Under the pieces are notes generated by a model. It was given only the letters and a program-made list of their open reading frames with translations, was not told the DNA's origin and did no database searches. A program made the translations under genes and the position numbers. Positions 1 through 8,999 of a stretch of 64,000 nucleotides of DNA are shown here, in pieces. How positions within the stretch are numbered: the stretch's first letter is position 1; every line of letters begins with the position of its first letter. Source of the DNA: Photobacterium aphoticum (GTDB lineage Bacteria > Pseudomonadota > Gammaproteobacteria > Enterobacterales > Vibrionaceae); assembly GCF_001029435.1 (NCBI RefSeq), contig NZ_LDOV01000022.1:124001-188000 (forward strand), given 5' to 3'.

Positions 1-24
1 GAAAATTTAGAAGGGGATAAAAGG

Positions 25-60
25 GCAAAAAATAGCCCGAAACGACTCCTGTTTCGGGCT
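25..60 (-). terminator. intrinsic terminator, minus strand
   Basis: A 10-bp perfect stem (34-43 with 51-60, 7-nt loop) is followed on the minus strand by a run of six T. It lies about 260 bases beyond the rsmF stop and is the first good terminator for that transcript. Confidence 0.75.
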
Positions 61-322
61 TAGGGGAATGGCTCGTGAGAGCCTTGCGCTAACTGGTTAG
101 TAAATGGAGATCAATTACACTATCAATGGTAGTTCACGCAGTATCTTTTGCCAGTTTTAGCAAAGAGAATGTTATTCAACTCTGATACTTAACAAAAAAA
201 TACCAGCAGGCGTGCAATTATATGGCAGTTACTTGTTCTGGCTTGTGACCCACCGTATTCATAAGAGTGAATGGGTGGGGCACAAGGTTAACGCAAGAGG
301 GGATCCAAACAGAGGTGCTGGA
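61..322. other. non-coding stretch downstream of rsmF
   Basis: No convincing gene, RNA or repeat was seen. It is probably the 3' untranslated part of the rsmF transcript, ending at the hairpin at 34-60. Confidence 0.4.
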
Positions 323-1801
323 TTAAATGTCGAAAAGGTTCGTGTCGCGCACTAATTCACGTGGCAGGCCGTTTTTAATACGGTTACCCACCCATTTACC
401 CAAGCCGATTGGGTAGTCGCGATATGTCACGATCACTTCACCTTGGCCAGAGAGGTTTTCAGGGCGAATATCACGGCCCATGAACCATTCTTTTGCTTGT
501 TCAGAGGTGAATGCAATGGCGGTGCTCTCATTGCCTTTAGCCAGCGTCATGATGGCTTCGTGTTGCCAACGGTAGCCTTTTTTATGCTGCTCAGCCAGTT
601 TGATGCCGATACGCTGGAAACGGATTTCGTCGATCAAGTTACGTAGCTGCGATGGGAATAACCACACTTCTTTGTCACGTAACCATAGATCGCTGCCTTC
701 AGGAATGTGCATATCCAAATCGGCGCTAAAGTGTTTGGCGATGTCTTGACTTTCTTTATCCGAAGCCGGAGAGAACGGGAACTTACCTTTGCGCTTTTTC
801 ACGGCAGGCGTTTCAACCGCAGCCAACTTGCGAATACGAGCAACGAAGAAACCTTCACTGTCGTAAATTTGTGGGTAAACGTGCAGGAAGCCTTCTTCTG
901 TCAGGGCTTTCTCGGCACCGTCAAACAGATCCGCCAGTGATTCAAACGCCACGGCATCACCGAAGGTGTCTTTCAAATGCTGACACACTTTCTGGTTTTC
1001 ACTCAGGTTCAGGGTACAGGTGGAGTAGACCATCACGCCGCCTGGTTTCAGTGCCTGGAAGCCACTGATGATCAAATCGCGCTGTACACTGGCGATGTCT
1101 TCGACAGAAGCTAAGCTCCAGTTTTCCATCGCATCTTCATCTTTACGGATCGCGCCTTCACCGGAACATGGCGCATCCAGCAGGATAGAATCAAACGCTT
1201 CAGGTGCCCAGCCACCAAAGACACAACCGTCGAAGTGAGTCAGGGCCGCATTGTAAACGCCGCAACGTTGCAGGTTGGCATGCAGAACCTTAATACGGCT
1301 TGCTGCTAATTCGTTGGCCACCAGTGCGCCACGGTTTTGCATGGCACAGGCAATTTGCGTGGTTTTTGAACCGGGCGCAGAAGCCATGTCCAGCACGCAA
1401 TCCAGTGCATCATTGTCTTTAAGCAGGGCGGTGACGGGCATCATTGAGCTGGCTTCTTGAATGTAGAACAAGCCTGCCATGTGCTCGGCGGTATTGCCTA
1501 GCGATACGCTGTCTTCGTCTTCACGCTCAATCCAAAAGCCGGTGTCACACCAAGGCACAGGGGTCAGTGTCCAGTCTTTGTCTGCTACGCGCGCTAGAAA
1601 ATCGTCAACACTGATTTTTAGAGTATTAACGCGGATACTACGACGCAGTGGAGTCTTACAAATCGCAAGGAACTCGTCCAGATCCAGATGAGCCGGAATG
1701 ATTTGGCGAATTTGTTCGATAAAAGCGTCAGGGATATGAATATTTGGATGCAAGGGAATGTCTCGATTATCTAGCAGTGGGCAGAGTTTATCATTTGTCA
1801 T
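323..1801 (-). CDS. rsmF: 16S rRNA (cytosine-1407-C5)-methyltransferase RsmF
   Basis: SAM-dependent m5C methyltransferase that modifies C1407 of 16S rRNA in the assembled 30S subunit (family knowledge). The protein has 492 residues against about 480 for the enteric form. Visible motifs are the SAM-binding DMASAPGSKTT (about 138-148), motif IV LLDAPCSGEG with Cys212, and motif VI YSTCTL with the nucleophile Cys262; both cysteines are those expected for RsmF/RsmB enzymes. The C-terminal part (about 370-492) matches the RNA-binding extension of RsmF, including GYRWQHEA. The ATG at 1801 gives about 13 more N-terminal residues than the enteric protein and has no clear ribosome-binding site, so a later non-ATG start is possible. 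It lies downstream of letAB but is separated from it by a terminator. Confidence 0.93.
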   Translation of the reverse strand: MTNDKLCPLLDNRDIPLHPNIHIPDAFIEQIRQIIPAHLDLDEFLAICKTPLRRSIRVNTLKISVDDFLARVADKDWTLTPVPWCDTGFWIEREDEDSVSLGNTAEHMAGLFYIQEASSMMPVTALLKDNDALDCVLDMASAPGSKTTQIACAMQNRGALVANELAASRIKVLHANLQRCGVYNAALTHFDGCVFGGWAPEAFDSILLDAPCSGEGAIRKDEDAMENWSLASVEDIASVQRDLIISGFQALKPGGVMVYSTCTLNLSENQKVCQHLKDTFGDAVAFESLADLFDGAEKALTEEGFLHVYPQIYDSEGFFVARIRKLAAVETPAVKKRKGKFPFSPASDKESQDIAKHFSADLDMHIPEGSDLWLRDKEVWLFPSQLRNLIDEIRFQRIGIKLAEQHKKGYRWQHEAIMTLAKGNESTAIAFTSEQAKEWFMGRDIRPENLSGQGEVIVTYRDYPIGLGKWVGNRIKNGLPRELVRDTNLFDI

Positions 1802-1810
1802 TCAGGACGT

Positions 1811-1840
1811 AAAAAGAAAGGAGCGCAGTGCGCTCCTTTC
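1811..1840 (-). terminator. intrinsic terminator after letAB
   Basis: A 10-bp perfect stem (1816-1825 with 1831-1840) is followed on the minus strand by five T. It sits between the letB stop and the rsmF start, so rsmF probably has its own promoter or depends on readthrough. Confidence 0.8.
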
Positions 1841-1886
1841 GATTCTTATGGCGATGTTTATCGCTGTTTTCTTGGCTTGTTGACGA

Positions 1887-4523
1887 TCAATGTTTCGGGA
1901 TCGCCGTGCGCCAGGTTTTCCATTCCGGATCCACCGTTTGGTGCAGCAAGAAATGGGTGTTGGCTTTGGCTTTAGGGGCCAGCGGTTGTTCTTCCGGCGT
2001 CGCAAAGGCGATGCCGCCACGCAGTAAACTGTCGACGGTGCCGGTTTGTACATTTGCCCCGGTCAGACCAATGGTGACATCCACGCCAGACACATTCCAG
2101 AACACCGAATCGGTACGAACCAGATGGCTGTAGGCCTGTTCGATCTGCGCTTTAATGATGACGCGATCGGCCAGTTCACCCAGTGCCACATCAACAACCT
2201 GACCGACTTGAATATCGCGGTAAAGCAGTGGGGTACCTTCGGAAATGGAATCACGATTTTCGCTTTCCAGTACCACGGTCAGGCCAGAATTTACCAGTTC
2301 AGCAGTCCCTAAGGTGAAGGTTTGTGAATAGGTACCTTTGCCTGGTGTCACGGCGATGTAGCTACTCAGCAGGGTATCTAAATCTTTGGCACCGGTTAGG
2401 CTAATTTTTGGTGTGACCACCCAGAAATAGCTGTCATTTTTCGCCAGTAAATCCGCATATTTCGGGAACAAACGGGCTTTCACCATCACATTGCCTTGGG
2501 TGAAGTCTGGTGTGGTTTCCACCACTTTACCTACGTTCACGCCTTGGTAGCGAATATCGGTATTCACGGCGATGGATTTCGCATCTTTCGCCTTTAATGA
2601 AATTAATAAACCAAAGTCTTTGGCGTCATTAAAGCTCGCGTACAGTTTATAGCGAGAGCCAGAACGGTTGCTGATCCCTTTCATGTCATCAAATGCGATA
2701 CCGCCTTTGATCAACGTTGAAAGTGGGTCGGCTTTAATTTTCACGCCGCCTAACCCCGCATCCACTTCCACGCCTGAGCGGTTCCAGAATACGGTATCGG
2801 GGGTGATCAGATGGCGATATTGGTTCTCAATGTTCAGCGAAATTGTGACACCGTCACGTGACAGGGCGTAGTTTTTCACTTCACCCACCTGCATGTTGCG
2901 GTACAACACCGGGCTGCCTTCCGATACCGGTGGCAGTTCGTCCGCATACAGTGTCACCGTACCAAAGCCACGGGCTTTCTCTTCTGCTAAGGTCGCTAAT
3001 TGGCGGCTCTTATACAGCGGGTACTGAGATTGAATTTTCGCACTGCCATTGCTGGTAAAGCTGATGGCTTGTGTGATCAGTTGATCTGCCGGTGGCACAG
3101 AAACATCCAATCCTTGCGCACTCAGGTTAGCCTGAATACCGCCATCGATATAGAAGCGGCTGCTTGAGCGCACGAGCTGGGTGTATTCCGGACGTACAAT
3201 CACATTGAAGCGAACATGTTTACCATCCAGCTTCACGGATTTTACGCGACCGACTTCAATGCCACGGTGCATCAGTTTAGTACCGCGTTTGATACCGAAA
3301 CTTTCATCTGCGTATAGCGCGAAGCTGGCGATACCCGGTTGCTGCTCTTGCAGTTCGTCTTGATTGATAGCCACAAACTGGCGTGTTGCTTCACCGTCAC
3401 CCGGGATCAGGGTCAGGAAGTTACCACGGATCAGGTTACCGATATTCTTCACGCCGTTAAGCGATAACTCGGCCTCTTCCAACAGTAGGCGAGAGCCGGT
3501 TGTCAGCAAATCACTCATGCTTGGCTCAATCGCGGCATGGGCAATGATTTTCTGACGGGTATCGTCAAAACGCAGATCGGAAATCTGACCAATTTGCAGG
3601 CCGCGATACACGATAGGGGCACCGCTGGCACCGCTGGCACTGATGTTATTACCTTCTGGTAATTCAATCTTGATAGCGATACCACGACCTGCGGTGTTCA
3701 AATCCGGATACAGACGGAACAGGTGGTTAGGATCAATCGGCAAGCCTTCATCCGGCGAGTCAAACGCAATCGCACCGCTAATCATGGCAGACAGGCTTTC
3801 AAACTGTACATCGACACCATTGAAACCGATGTTGGCGCTCATGCCGCTGACATTCCAGAAACGGCTTTTATTGGTCACCAGTTCACTGTATTGCGGCTTG
3901 ATCAGCACATCGATCACGACGCGTTTTTTGTTGTTGCTCAGGGTGTAGTTGTACACTTCACCCACAGGGATCTTCTTATACAGTACTTGAGAGCCAATAT
4001 TGATGGAGCCTAAGTTCGGCGCGCGCAATTGGATCTTTAACCCTTCACCCACAGGGGTATCGGCCGGTTGAGAATCCAGCGAGGTAAACTCATTGGCAAA
4101 CTTACCAGGCCCAGGCTGCAGAGCAATGTAGTTACCCGAGACGAGGGCATCTAAGCCAGAAATACCGGTGATGGATGCTTTTGGTTTTACTAACCAAAAT
4201 TGGCTGCCTTGTTTTAAGGTACGCACAGCTTCGGGATAGATATCCGCCTCGACGTAGATACTCTTTAAGTCGGTAGAGAGATTCACATCGCGCACAATAC
4301 CCACTTCCAAACCTTGGTAGCGGATGGTTGTACGCCCCGCGACTAAACCTGCCGCGTCGTTAAAGTGAATTTTAATGCGTTCACCGGCTTCATTGACTGC
4401 TTTAAAAACAAGCCAACCTGCCAGAATGAGCGCCAAAACCGGCAGGATCCATAATGGTGAGATCCCCCGATCACGCCTTATTTTTACAGGCTCGGGTTGT
4501 TGTTGGTTGAGTCCGTTGTTCAT
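1887..4523 (-). CDS. letB: lipid-transport tunnel protein LetB (YebT), seven MCE domains
   Basis: Periplasm-spanning MCE protein. In the enteric homologue it forms a hexameric tunnel that moves phospholipid between inner and outer membranes, partnered by LetA. The 878-residue length is almost identical to E. coli LetB (877). One N-terminal membrane anchor (about 24-42: SPLWILPVLALILAGWLVF) is followed by seven MCE repeats, recognisable by recurring phrases such as IRYQGLEVG, LYKKIPVGEV, VYRGLQIGQ, MHRGIEVGRV, LYRNMQVGEV, IRYQGVNVGKV and LYRDIQVGQV. The C-terminal phrase LAPKAKANTHFLLHQ is family-typical. It overlaps the 3' end of letA by 53 bases, showing translational coupling. A perfect matS site (2845-2857) is inside the gene. 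Confidence 0.96.
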   Translation of the reverse strand: MNNGLNQQQPEPVKIRRDRGISPLWILPVLALILAGWLVFKAVNEAGERIKIHFNDAAGLVAGRTTIRYQGLEVGIVRDVNLSTDLKSIYVEADIYPEAVRTLKQGSQFWLVKPKASITGISGLDALVSGNYIALQPGPGKFANEFTSLDSQPADTPVGEGLKIQLRAPNLGSINIGSQVLYKKIPVGEVYNYTLSNNKKRVVIDVLIKPQYSELVTNKSRFWNVSGMSANIGFNGVDVQFESLSAMISGAIAFDSPDEGLPIDPNHLFRLYPDLNTAGRGIAIKIELPEGNNISASGASGAPIVYRGLQIGQISDLRFDDTRQKIIAHAAIEPSMSDLLTTGSRLLLEEAELSLNGVKNIGNLIRGNFLTLIPGDGEATRQFVAINQDELQEQQPGIASFALYADESFGIKRGTKLMHRGIEVGRVKSVKLDGKHVRFNVIVRPEYTQLVRSSSRFYIDGGIQANLSAQGLDVSVPPADQLITQAISFTSNGSAKIQSQYPLYKSRQLATLAEEKARGFGTVTLYADELPPVSEGSPVLYRNMQVGEVKNYALSRDGVTISLNIENQYRHLITPDTVFWNRSGVEVDAGLGGVKIKADPLSTLIKGGIAFDDMKGISNRSGSRYKLYASFNDAKDFGLLISLKAKDAKSIAVNTDIRYQGVNVGKVVETTPDFTQGNVMVKARLFPKYADLLAKNDSYFWVVTPKISLTGAKDLDTLLSSYIAVTPGKGTYSQTFTLGTAELVNSGLTVVLESENRDSISEGTPLLYRDIQVGQVVDVALGELADRVIIKAQIEQAYSHLVRTDSVFWNVSGVDVTIGLTGANVQTGTVDSLLRGGIAFATPEEQPLAPKAKANTHFLLHQTVDPEWKTWRTAIPKH
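2845..2857. promoter_or_regulatory. matS site 1 (MatP binding)
   Basis: GTGACACCGTCAC matches the palindromic matS consensus GTGACRNYGTCAC exactly. It is inside letB. Confidence 0.85.
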
Positions 4524-5700
4524 AGTTGTCCCATATCAGACGAGAATCTAAGCTTTCTGCTGCAAGCATGGTTAAGACCACAACGACACCGAAAGCAATC
4601 GCTCCGGGGCCGGGGGTAAAGTCCAGTATTTGGTCGCGGTCAATCAAGGTGACCATGATGGAAATCACGAATAAATCCATCATTGACCATTTACCGATCA
4701 TTTGGATAAAGCGGTAAAGCTTCATCCGTTGAAGGTGGTTGATGCTGCGTTTAAATTGAATCGTCAGCAAGATGTACGCTAAGCCCAAAATCTTCGCCAC
4801 TGGCACAACAATACTGGCGACAAAGATAATAATGGCGATACCGAGCATGTCGGTTTTTACCAGCAGGGCAACACCCGAGAAAATGGTGTCTTCTGCGCGT
4901 TTCCCGTTATTGAGGAAAATCGAAATGGGGTACAGGTTAGCCGGAAAAATGAACACCGTGGCGGCAATCAAATAGGCCCAGGTTTTTTGAATCGACAGGG
5001 GAAGGCGCTTGTGTAATTCACTGCCGCAACGCACACAGTGGTCATTTTCCCCTTGGGTCATGTGACACTCGTGACAATGTAACGACTCTTCATTCACGGT
5101 ATGGGTGGTTTCCGGCTGCCAGGCTTCCCAGTAACGGCTTACGCTGACCCGAGTAAGCAATACCGCCATCAGCACTTGCAGGATCACCAGACAATACAAG
5201 CCTGGACCGACAAAGATATCGGCGTAGTCTTGCACTTTGAAGCAGGAAATCCCCAAGCTCACCAAGAAAACATCGAACATCGCCCAATGTTTTAAATGCG
5301 TAACGATCCACATAGACCGTCTGAACAGATTAAAGCGACGGTAACGTAACCCGATTTGGGCGCTGAGCACTGAACCACAGACCAATAATGGCGCGATGGA
5401 GCTGCAGAATAAGATGAGGAAGGCGACAGCCGGAAAATCAGGGGCAAGGGTTAAGGTACCTGATGGCAAGGTCGCTGGGATCATCACACCAAACAGGCGA
5501 ATGGTGATCAGGGGAAAAAGGTGTGCGGGAACAATCAGGATTAAGCAGGCGAGTGCAATGGCAAACTCGCTGGAAAACCGAAAAGAACCACCCCGATACA
5601 GTCGGGCATTACAGCGGGGACAATACGCGCTTTGCCCGTTTTCGGCGACCTGTGGCAACACTGGCAGATCGCAATCTGGGCATAGTCTCGCAGTGGTCAT
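4471..5700 (-). CDS. letA: inner-membrane PqiA-family protein LetA (YebS)
   Basis: Integral inner-membrane partner of LetB, thought to load lipids into the MCE tunnel. The 409 residues hold two PqiA domains, each introduced by a zinc-ribbon-like cysteine pair set: C7/C10 with C27/C30, then CHECH..CVRC near residue 210-227. Each is followed by hydrophobic helices, for example IALACLILIVPAHLFPLITI and YLIAATVFIFPANLYPISIF; the repeated PAHLFPL/PANLYPI phrase is the PqiA signature. The start at 5700 is followed directly by the first cysteine motif, as in the family. letA and letB form a two-gene operon. It is 132 bases downstream of the ABC exporter on the same strand, with no U-tailed terminator seen between, so read-through is possible. 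Confidence 0.93.
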   Translation of the reverse strand: MTTARLCPDCDLPVLPQVAENGQSAYCPRCNARLYRGGSFRFSSEFAIALACLILIVPAHLFPLITIRLFGVMIPATLPSGTLTLAPDFPAVAFLILFCSSIAPLLVCGSVLSAQIGLRYRRFNLFRRSMWIVTHLKHWAMFDVFLVSLGISCFKVQDYADIFVGPGLYCLVILQVLMAVLLTRVSVSRYWEAWQPETTHTVNEESLHCHECHMTQGENDHCVRCGSELHKRLPLSIQKTWAYLIAATVFIFPANLYPISIFLNNGKRAEDTIFSGVALLVKTDMLGIAIIIFVASIVVPVAKILGLAYILLTIQFKRSINHLQRMKLYRFIQMIGKWSMMDLFVISIMVTLIDRDQILDFTPGPGAIAFGVVVVLTMLAAESLDSRLIWDNYEQRTQPTTTRACKNKA

Positions 5701-5832
5701 GACGGGTAAATCCTTTATAAAACGGAAAAGTAAGTAAAATTATGCGCAAATAAATGAGGGCTACGCTGGCCCCTCTGTTGCGATATGCAACGAAGGAATA
5801 TACCACGAAGCCCCGAAATGAACGCTATATTA

Positions 5833-7686
5833 TTATTTTAGATTTGCTCTGGCTACCGTTACTTCAGTGACGTTGTCACCTTCATTTTTACTTTCAATGG
5901 GAGTCACAGAGTCTGCAGACTGTACCGACCCATACAGGGTTTGATAGAGGCCTGCTGTATTCACCAACTCGTGATGCGTACCGCTCTGGCTGACTTGGCC
6001 ATCTTCCAGTACGTAAATCACATCCGCTTGTTTTACCGCAGATAAACGGTGCGCCACAATCAAGGTAGTACGATTCGCCAGAAACTGGTTCAGGGCCATA
6101 TGCAGCGCCGCTTCGGTTGCGGTATCCAGCGCCGAGGTGGCTTCATCCAAAATCACAAATTCAGGGTTTGCCAACACCATACGGGCAATCGCCAAACGCT
6201 GACGTTGTCCGCCAGACAGTTTGATCCCTTGGCGGCCGATTTCTGTGTCTAAGCCGTCCGTAAGGCGCTGGGTGACATCTGACATCTGGGCAATATCTAA
6301 GGCTTGCCACAGTTGTTCGTCGGAAAATGCTTTACCTAACGTCAAGTTGTGACGCATCGTATCATTAAAGAGGACAGGGTGTTGTAGGACCACTGCCATT
6401 TTCTCGCGCAGTGCTTCGTAGCTGACTGCTTCAATGGGATGGCCATTGATCAGAATGTCGCCACGATCTTTTTGATAAATCCCCAGTAAGAGCTGGATAA
6501 GGGTCGATTTACCGCCGCCGGAGGAGCCGACAAGCGCCACGCGTTTACCGGCCGGAATAGCCAGATTCAGTCCGCGAAGCACTTCTTTATCTTCATCATA
6601 CGAGAAGTGAATGTCCTGTAGGGTAATATCGATGGCTGAATGCCCCTTGAATGGATCCACGGTTTGTACCGGACGCACTTCTTCTTCAATACTCAACAAG
6701 GTATTAAGGCGCTGCATGGCGGCGGAAGCGCTGTACCACGCAAACTGAATCCCCAGCAGTTCTTGCACAGGGCCTAACATGAACCACAGATAACCGAACA
6801 CGGCGAACATTTGGCCCACAGTCAGATCAGAGAACAACACCATGATCATGGCCATGGCACGAAACAGTTCAAAGCCCACTAAGAACATTAAGAAGGAGAT
6901 ACGGCCTGCTGCTTCAGATTGCCAGGCGTATTTATCTGCATCGTGACGAATGTTATCCGCGCTGTCTTTCAGTTGATTCAAAAAGTCGCGTTCACGGTTC
7001 GCCGCACGCAGCTGATAAATCCCGTCTAAGGTTTCGACTAAACGTTGCTGGAAACGTTCAAAAGCCTGATTTTCCATTTTTTTCAGGTTCTTAACACGGT
7101 TTCCCATCAGCTTAGAGGCGTAAACTACAATCGGGTTGACCAGCAGAATGAACAAACCCAATTGCCAGTTCAACCACAGTAAAATAGCGGCGGTGCCGAT
7201 CACTGTCAGTAGGCCAATCAAAAAGCGACTGAGAGTATCGCCTACAAATTTATCAATGGTTTCAACGTCGGTGACCAAATGAGAGGTGATCCCGCCACTG
7301 CCGCGTTCCTCGTACTGACGCATGCTGATACGACCCAGTTTGTCGATCATCATTTTGCGCAAGTTGTAGGTCATGTCTTTGGCCACCAATGTGAACTGGC
7401 GACTTTGCAGAATATTCAATGCCTGACTGGCCACGCGCATGACGATAACAAACAGCAGTACTAATAAGATGTAAGCGGTAGGCTGTTGCCAAGATTGCGG
7501 AAGAAAATGATTGAGAAACGTAATGCCACCAGCAGGTTGTTCTAGCAGGATCTCATCCACCATTAAGGGCATCAAGAGAGGAATCGGCACACTAATCAGT
7601 GTCGCGACGATGGCGATGAGGTTGGCAACGATGAGTCTCGGTCGATGATGTTTTGCTTGCTTTATCAACCAAGACCAGTTAATCAT
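5833..7686 (-). CDS. ABC-type exporter, fused permease and ATPase
   Basis: Type I ABC exporter half-transporter that would work as a homodimer; the substrate cannot be told from sequence. About six membrane helices lie in the first 320 residues. The C-terminal nucleotide-binding domain shows Walker A GSSGGGKST, signature LSGGQRQ, Walker B FVILDEATSALD and H-loop IVAHR. The ATG at 7686 (MINWSWL) is preferred because AAAGG lies about 10 bases upstream. An in-frame GTG at 7707 would add seven residues but falls against a Fur-box-like palindrome at 7711-7729. That operator position suggests iron repression, so a role in export of a siderophore, metal or peptide is possible (inference). Divergent from msrC. 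A matS site lies near its 3' end. Confidence 0.88.
   Translation of the reverse strand: MINWSWLIKQAKHHRPRLIVANLIAIVATLISVPIPLLMPLMVDEILLEQPAGGITFLNHFLPQSWQQPTAYILLVLLFVIVMRVASQALNILQSRQFTLVAKDMTYNLRKMMIDKLGRISMRQYEERGSGGITSHLVTDVETIDKFVGDTLSRFLIGLLTVIGTAAILLWLNWQLGLFILLVNPIVVYASKLMGNRVKNLKKMENQAFERFQQRLVETLDGIYQLRAANRERDFLNQLKDSADNIRHDADKYAWQSEAAGRISFLMFLVGFELFRAMAMIMVLFSDLTVGQMFAVFGYLWFMLGPVQELLGIQFAWYSASAAMQRLNTLLSIEEEVRPVQTVDPFKGHSAIDITLQDIHFSYDEDKEVLRGLNLAIPAGKRVALVGSSGGGKSTLIQLLLGIYQKDRGDILINGHPIEAVSYEALREKMAVVLQHPVLFNDTMRHNLTLGKAFSDEQLWQALDIAQMSDVTQRLTDGLDTEIGRQGIKLSGGQRQRLAIARMVLANPEFVILDEATSALDTATEAALHMALNQFLANRTTLIVAHRLSAVKQADVIYVLEDGQVSQSGTHHELVNTAGLYQTLYGSVQSADSVTPIESKNEGDNVTEVTVARANLK
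5867..5879. promoter_or_regulatory. matS site 2
   Basis: GTGACGTTGTCAC is a perfect consensus match inside the 3' end of the ABC exporter gene. Confidence 0.85.
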
Positions 7687-7710
7687 TTGGTTTGTACTGC
7701 CTTTCACGAT

Positions 7711-7729
7711 GATAATGATTCCTATTATT
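7711..7729. promoter_or_regulatory. probable Fur box
   Basis: GATAATGATTCCTATTATT matches 14 of 19 positions of the Fur consensus, with the outer half-sites best conserved. It lies 25 bases before the preferred start of the ABC exporter and about 40 bases before msrC, in the shared divergent promoter region. Confidence 0.55.
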
Positions 7730-7769
7730 AATAGAGGCGCTATTCTAACGGCTATAAAAGGAGTAGGCC

Positions 7770-8228
7770 ATGGAAAATCGATCTGTAAACTACAATACGC
7801 TTGTTAAGCAGGCGGTGGCTTTAATTGAGGGGGAAACAGATCGCATCGCTAATATGTCTAATATTAGTGCGTTGTTGGCCATGGAGTTAGAGGAGATTAA
7901 CTGGGTTGGCTTTTATCTATTAAAAGATGACGAGTTAGTGTTAGGGCCGTTCCAGGGAAAACCGGCGTGTGTACGTATTCCGGTAGGTAAAGGGGTATGT
8001 GGTACCGCCATTGCGACCCGTACCGTTCAACGCGTCGAGGATGTGCATGCTTTTGAAGGCCACATTGCGTGTGACGCAGCCAGTAATTCTGAAATTGTGA
8101 TCCCGCTGATCATTGATGGCAAACCGTTTGGTGTGCTGGATATTGATAGCCCAATTTTGTCAAGATTTAGCCAATATGACGAAGAGGGCTTAGTGACTTT
8201 GGTTGGTGAGCTACAAAAAAGGCTCTAA
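7770..8228 (+). CDS. msrC: free methionine-(R)-sulfoxide reductase (GAF domain)
   Basis: Reduces free L-methionine-(R)-sulfoxide to methionine using thioredoxin; a cytosolic oxidative-damage repair enzyme (fRMsr, YebR family). The 152 residues are a single GAF domain. Its three redox cysteines are C67, C77 and C101; the 10- and 24-residue spacings equal those of the E. coli enzyme (84, 94, 118). The phrases EINWVGFYLL, GPFQGKPAC and VLDIDSP are typical. AAGGAG sits seven bases before the ATG. It is transcribed divergently from the ABC exporter across a 60-80-base region with a Fur-like box, and 110 bases upstream of proQ. Confidence 0.93.
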   Translation: MENRSVNYNTLVKQAVALIEGETDRIANMSNISALLAMELEEINWVGFYLLKDDELVLGPFQGKPACVRIPVGKGVCGTAIATRTVQRVEDVHAFEGHIACDAASNSEIVIPLIIDGKPFGVLDIDSPILSRFSQYDEEGLVTLVGELQKRL

Positions 8229-8337
8229 TTGAATGCTTTCTGTGGTTTTTCAGCGGTAGGTAACTATAATAGCGGAACAATTTCTTTTTGATTAAAAGTA
8301 CTAACGGCGAGGTAACTCGCTTTTGTCAGGAAAGTCC

Positions 8338-8982
8338 ATGGAAAACTCTGAAAAGCTAACGAACAGTAAAGAAGTCATTGCCTACATTGCTGAGCGTTTC
8401 CCAAACTGTTTTACTGTTGAAGGTGAAGCTAAGCCTCTTAAGATTGGTATCTTCCAAGATTTGGCTGAGCGCCTAAATGAAGACCCTAAAGTAAGTAAAA
8501 CTCAGTTGCGTACAGCTCTGCGTCAATACACTTCTTCCTGGCGTTACCTTCACGGTGTGAAAGCCGGTGCAAACCGTGTTGACCTTGATGGCAACGAATG
8601 TGGTGTGTTGGAGCAGGAACACGTTGATCACGCTAAGCAAGCGCTAGAAGAAAGCAAAGCGAAAGTACGTGCACGTCGTAAAGAGCAAGCGGATGCGAAA
8701 GCGGCTGCAAACAATGACGGCGAAGCAAAAGCGAAAAAAGTACGTGCAAAAACGGCTAAACCTAAGAACACTAAGCCAAAAACGACTAAGCTAAATAAAA
8801 AGCCTGCAGAAACGACCCGTGCACTAACTGCTGAAGAAGTAGTTGTTGGCAAGAACGTTAGTGTAAACATGGGCAACGGAAACATGCCGGCGACTATCGT
8901 TGAAATCAATAAGGACGATGTGCGAGTTCGCCTATCAAATGGTCTAACCATGGTAGTTAAAGCGGAGCACTTGCGTTCGTAA
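8338..8982 (+). CDS. proQ: RNA chaperone ProQ
   Basis: FinO-domain RNA chaperone that binds small RNAs and mRNA 3' ends; known in enterics also for effects on ProP osmoregulation. The 214 residues follow the family plan: N-terminal FinO/ProQ domain (about 1-120, with [16 protein letters not shown] and [22 protein letters not shown]), a Lys/Ala-rich disordered linker (about 95-165), and a C-terminal KOW/Tudor-like domain ([17 protein letters not shown]). The ATG at 8338 has AGGAAAG upstream and aligns with the enteric start MEN; an in-frame TTG five codons earlier is rejected. It is 17 bases ahead of prc, the same gene pair as in enterics. Confidence 0.96.
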   Translation: MENSEKLTNSKEVIAYIAERFPNCFTVEGEAKPLKIGIFQDLAERLNEDPKVSKTQLRTALRQYTSSWRYLHGVKAGANRVDLDGNECGVLEQEHVDHAKQALEESKAKVRARRKEQADAKAAANNDGEAKAKKVRAKTAKPKNTKPKTTKLNKKPAETTRALTAEEVVVGKNVSVNMGNGNMPATIVEINKDDVRVRLSNGLTMVVKAEHLRS

Positions 8983-8999
8983 AGGAGAATGCTCGACGC

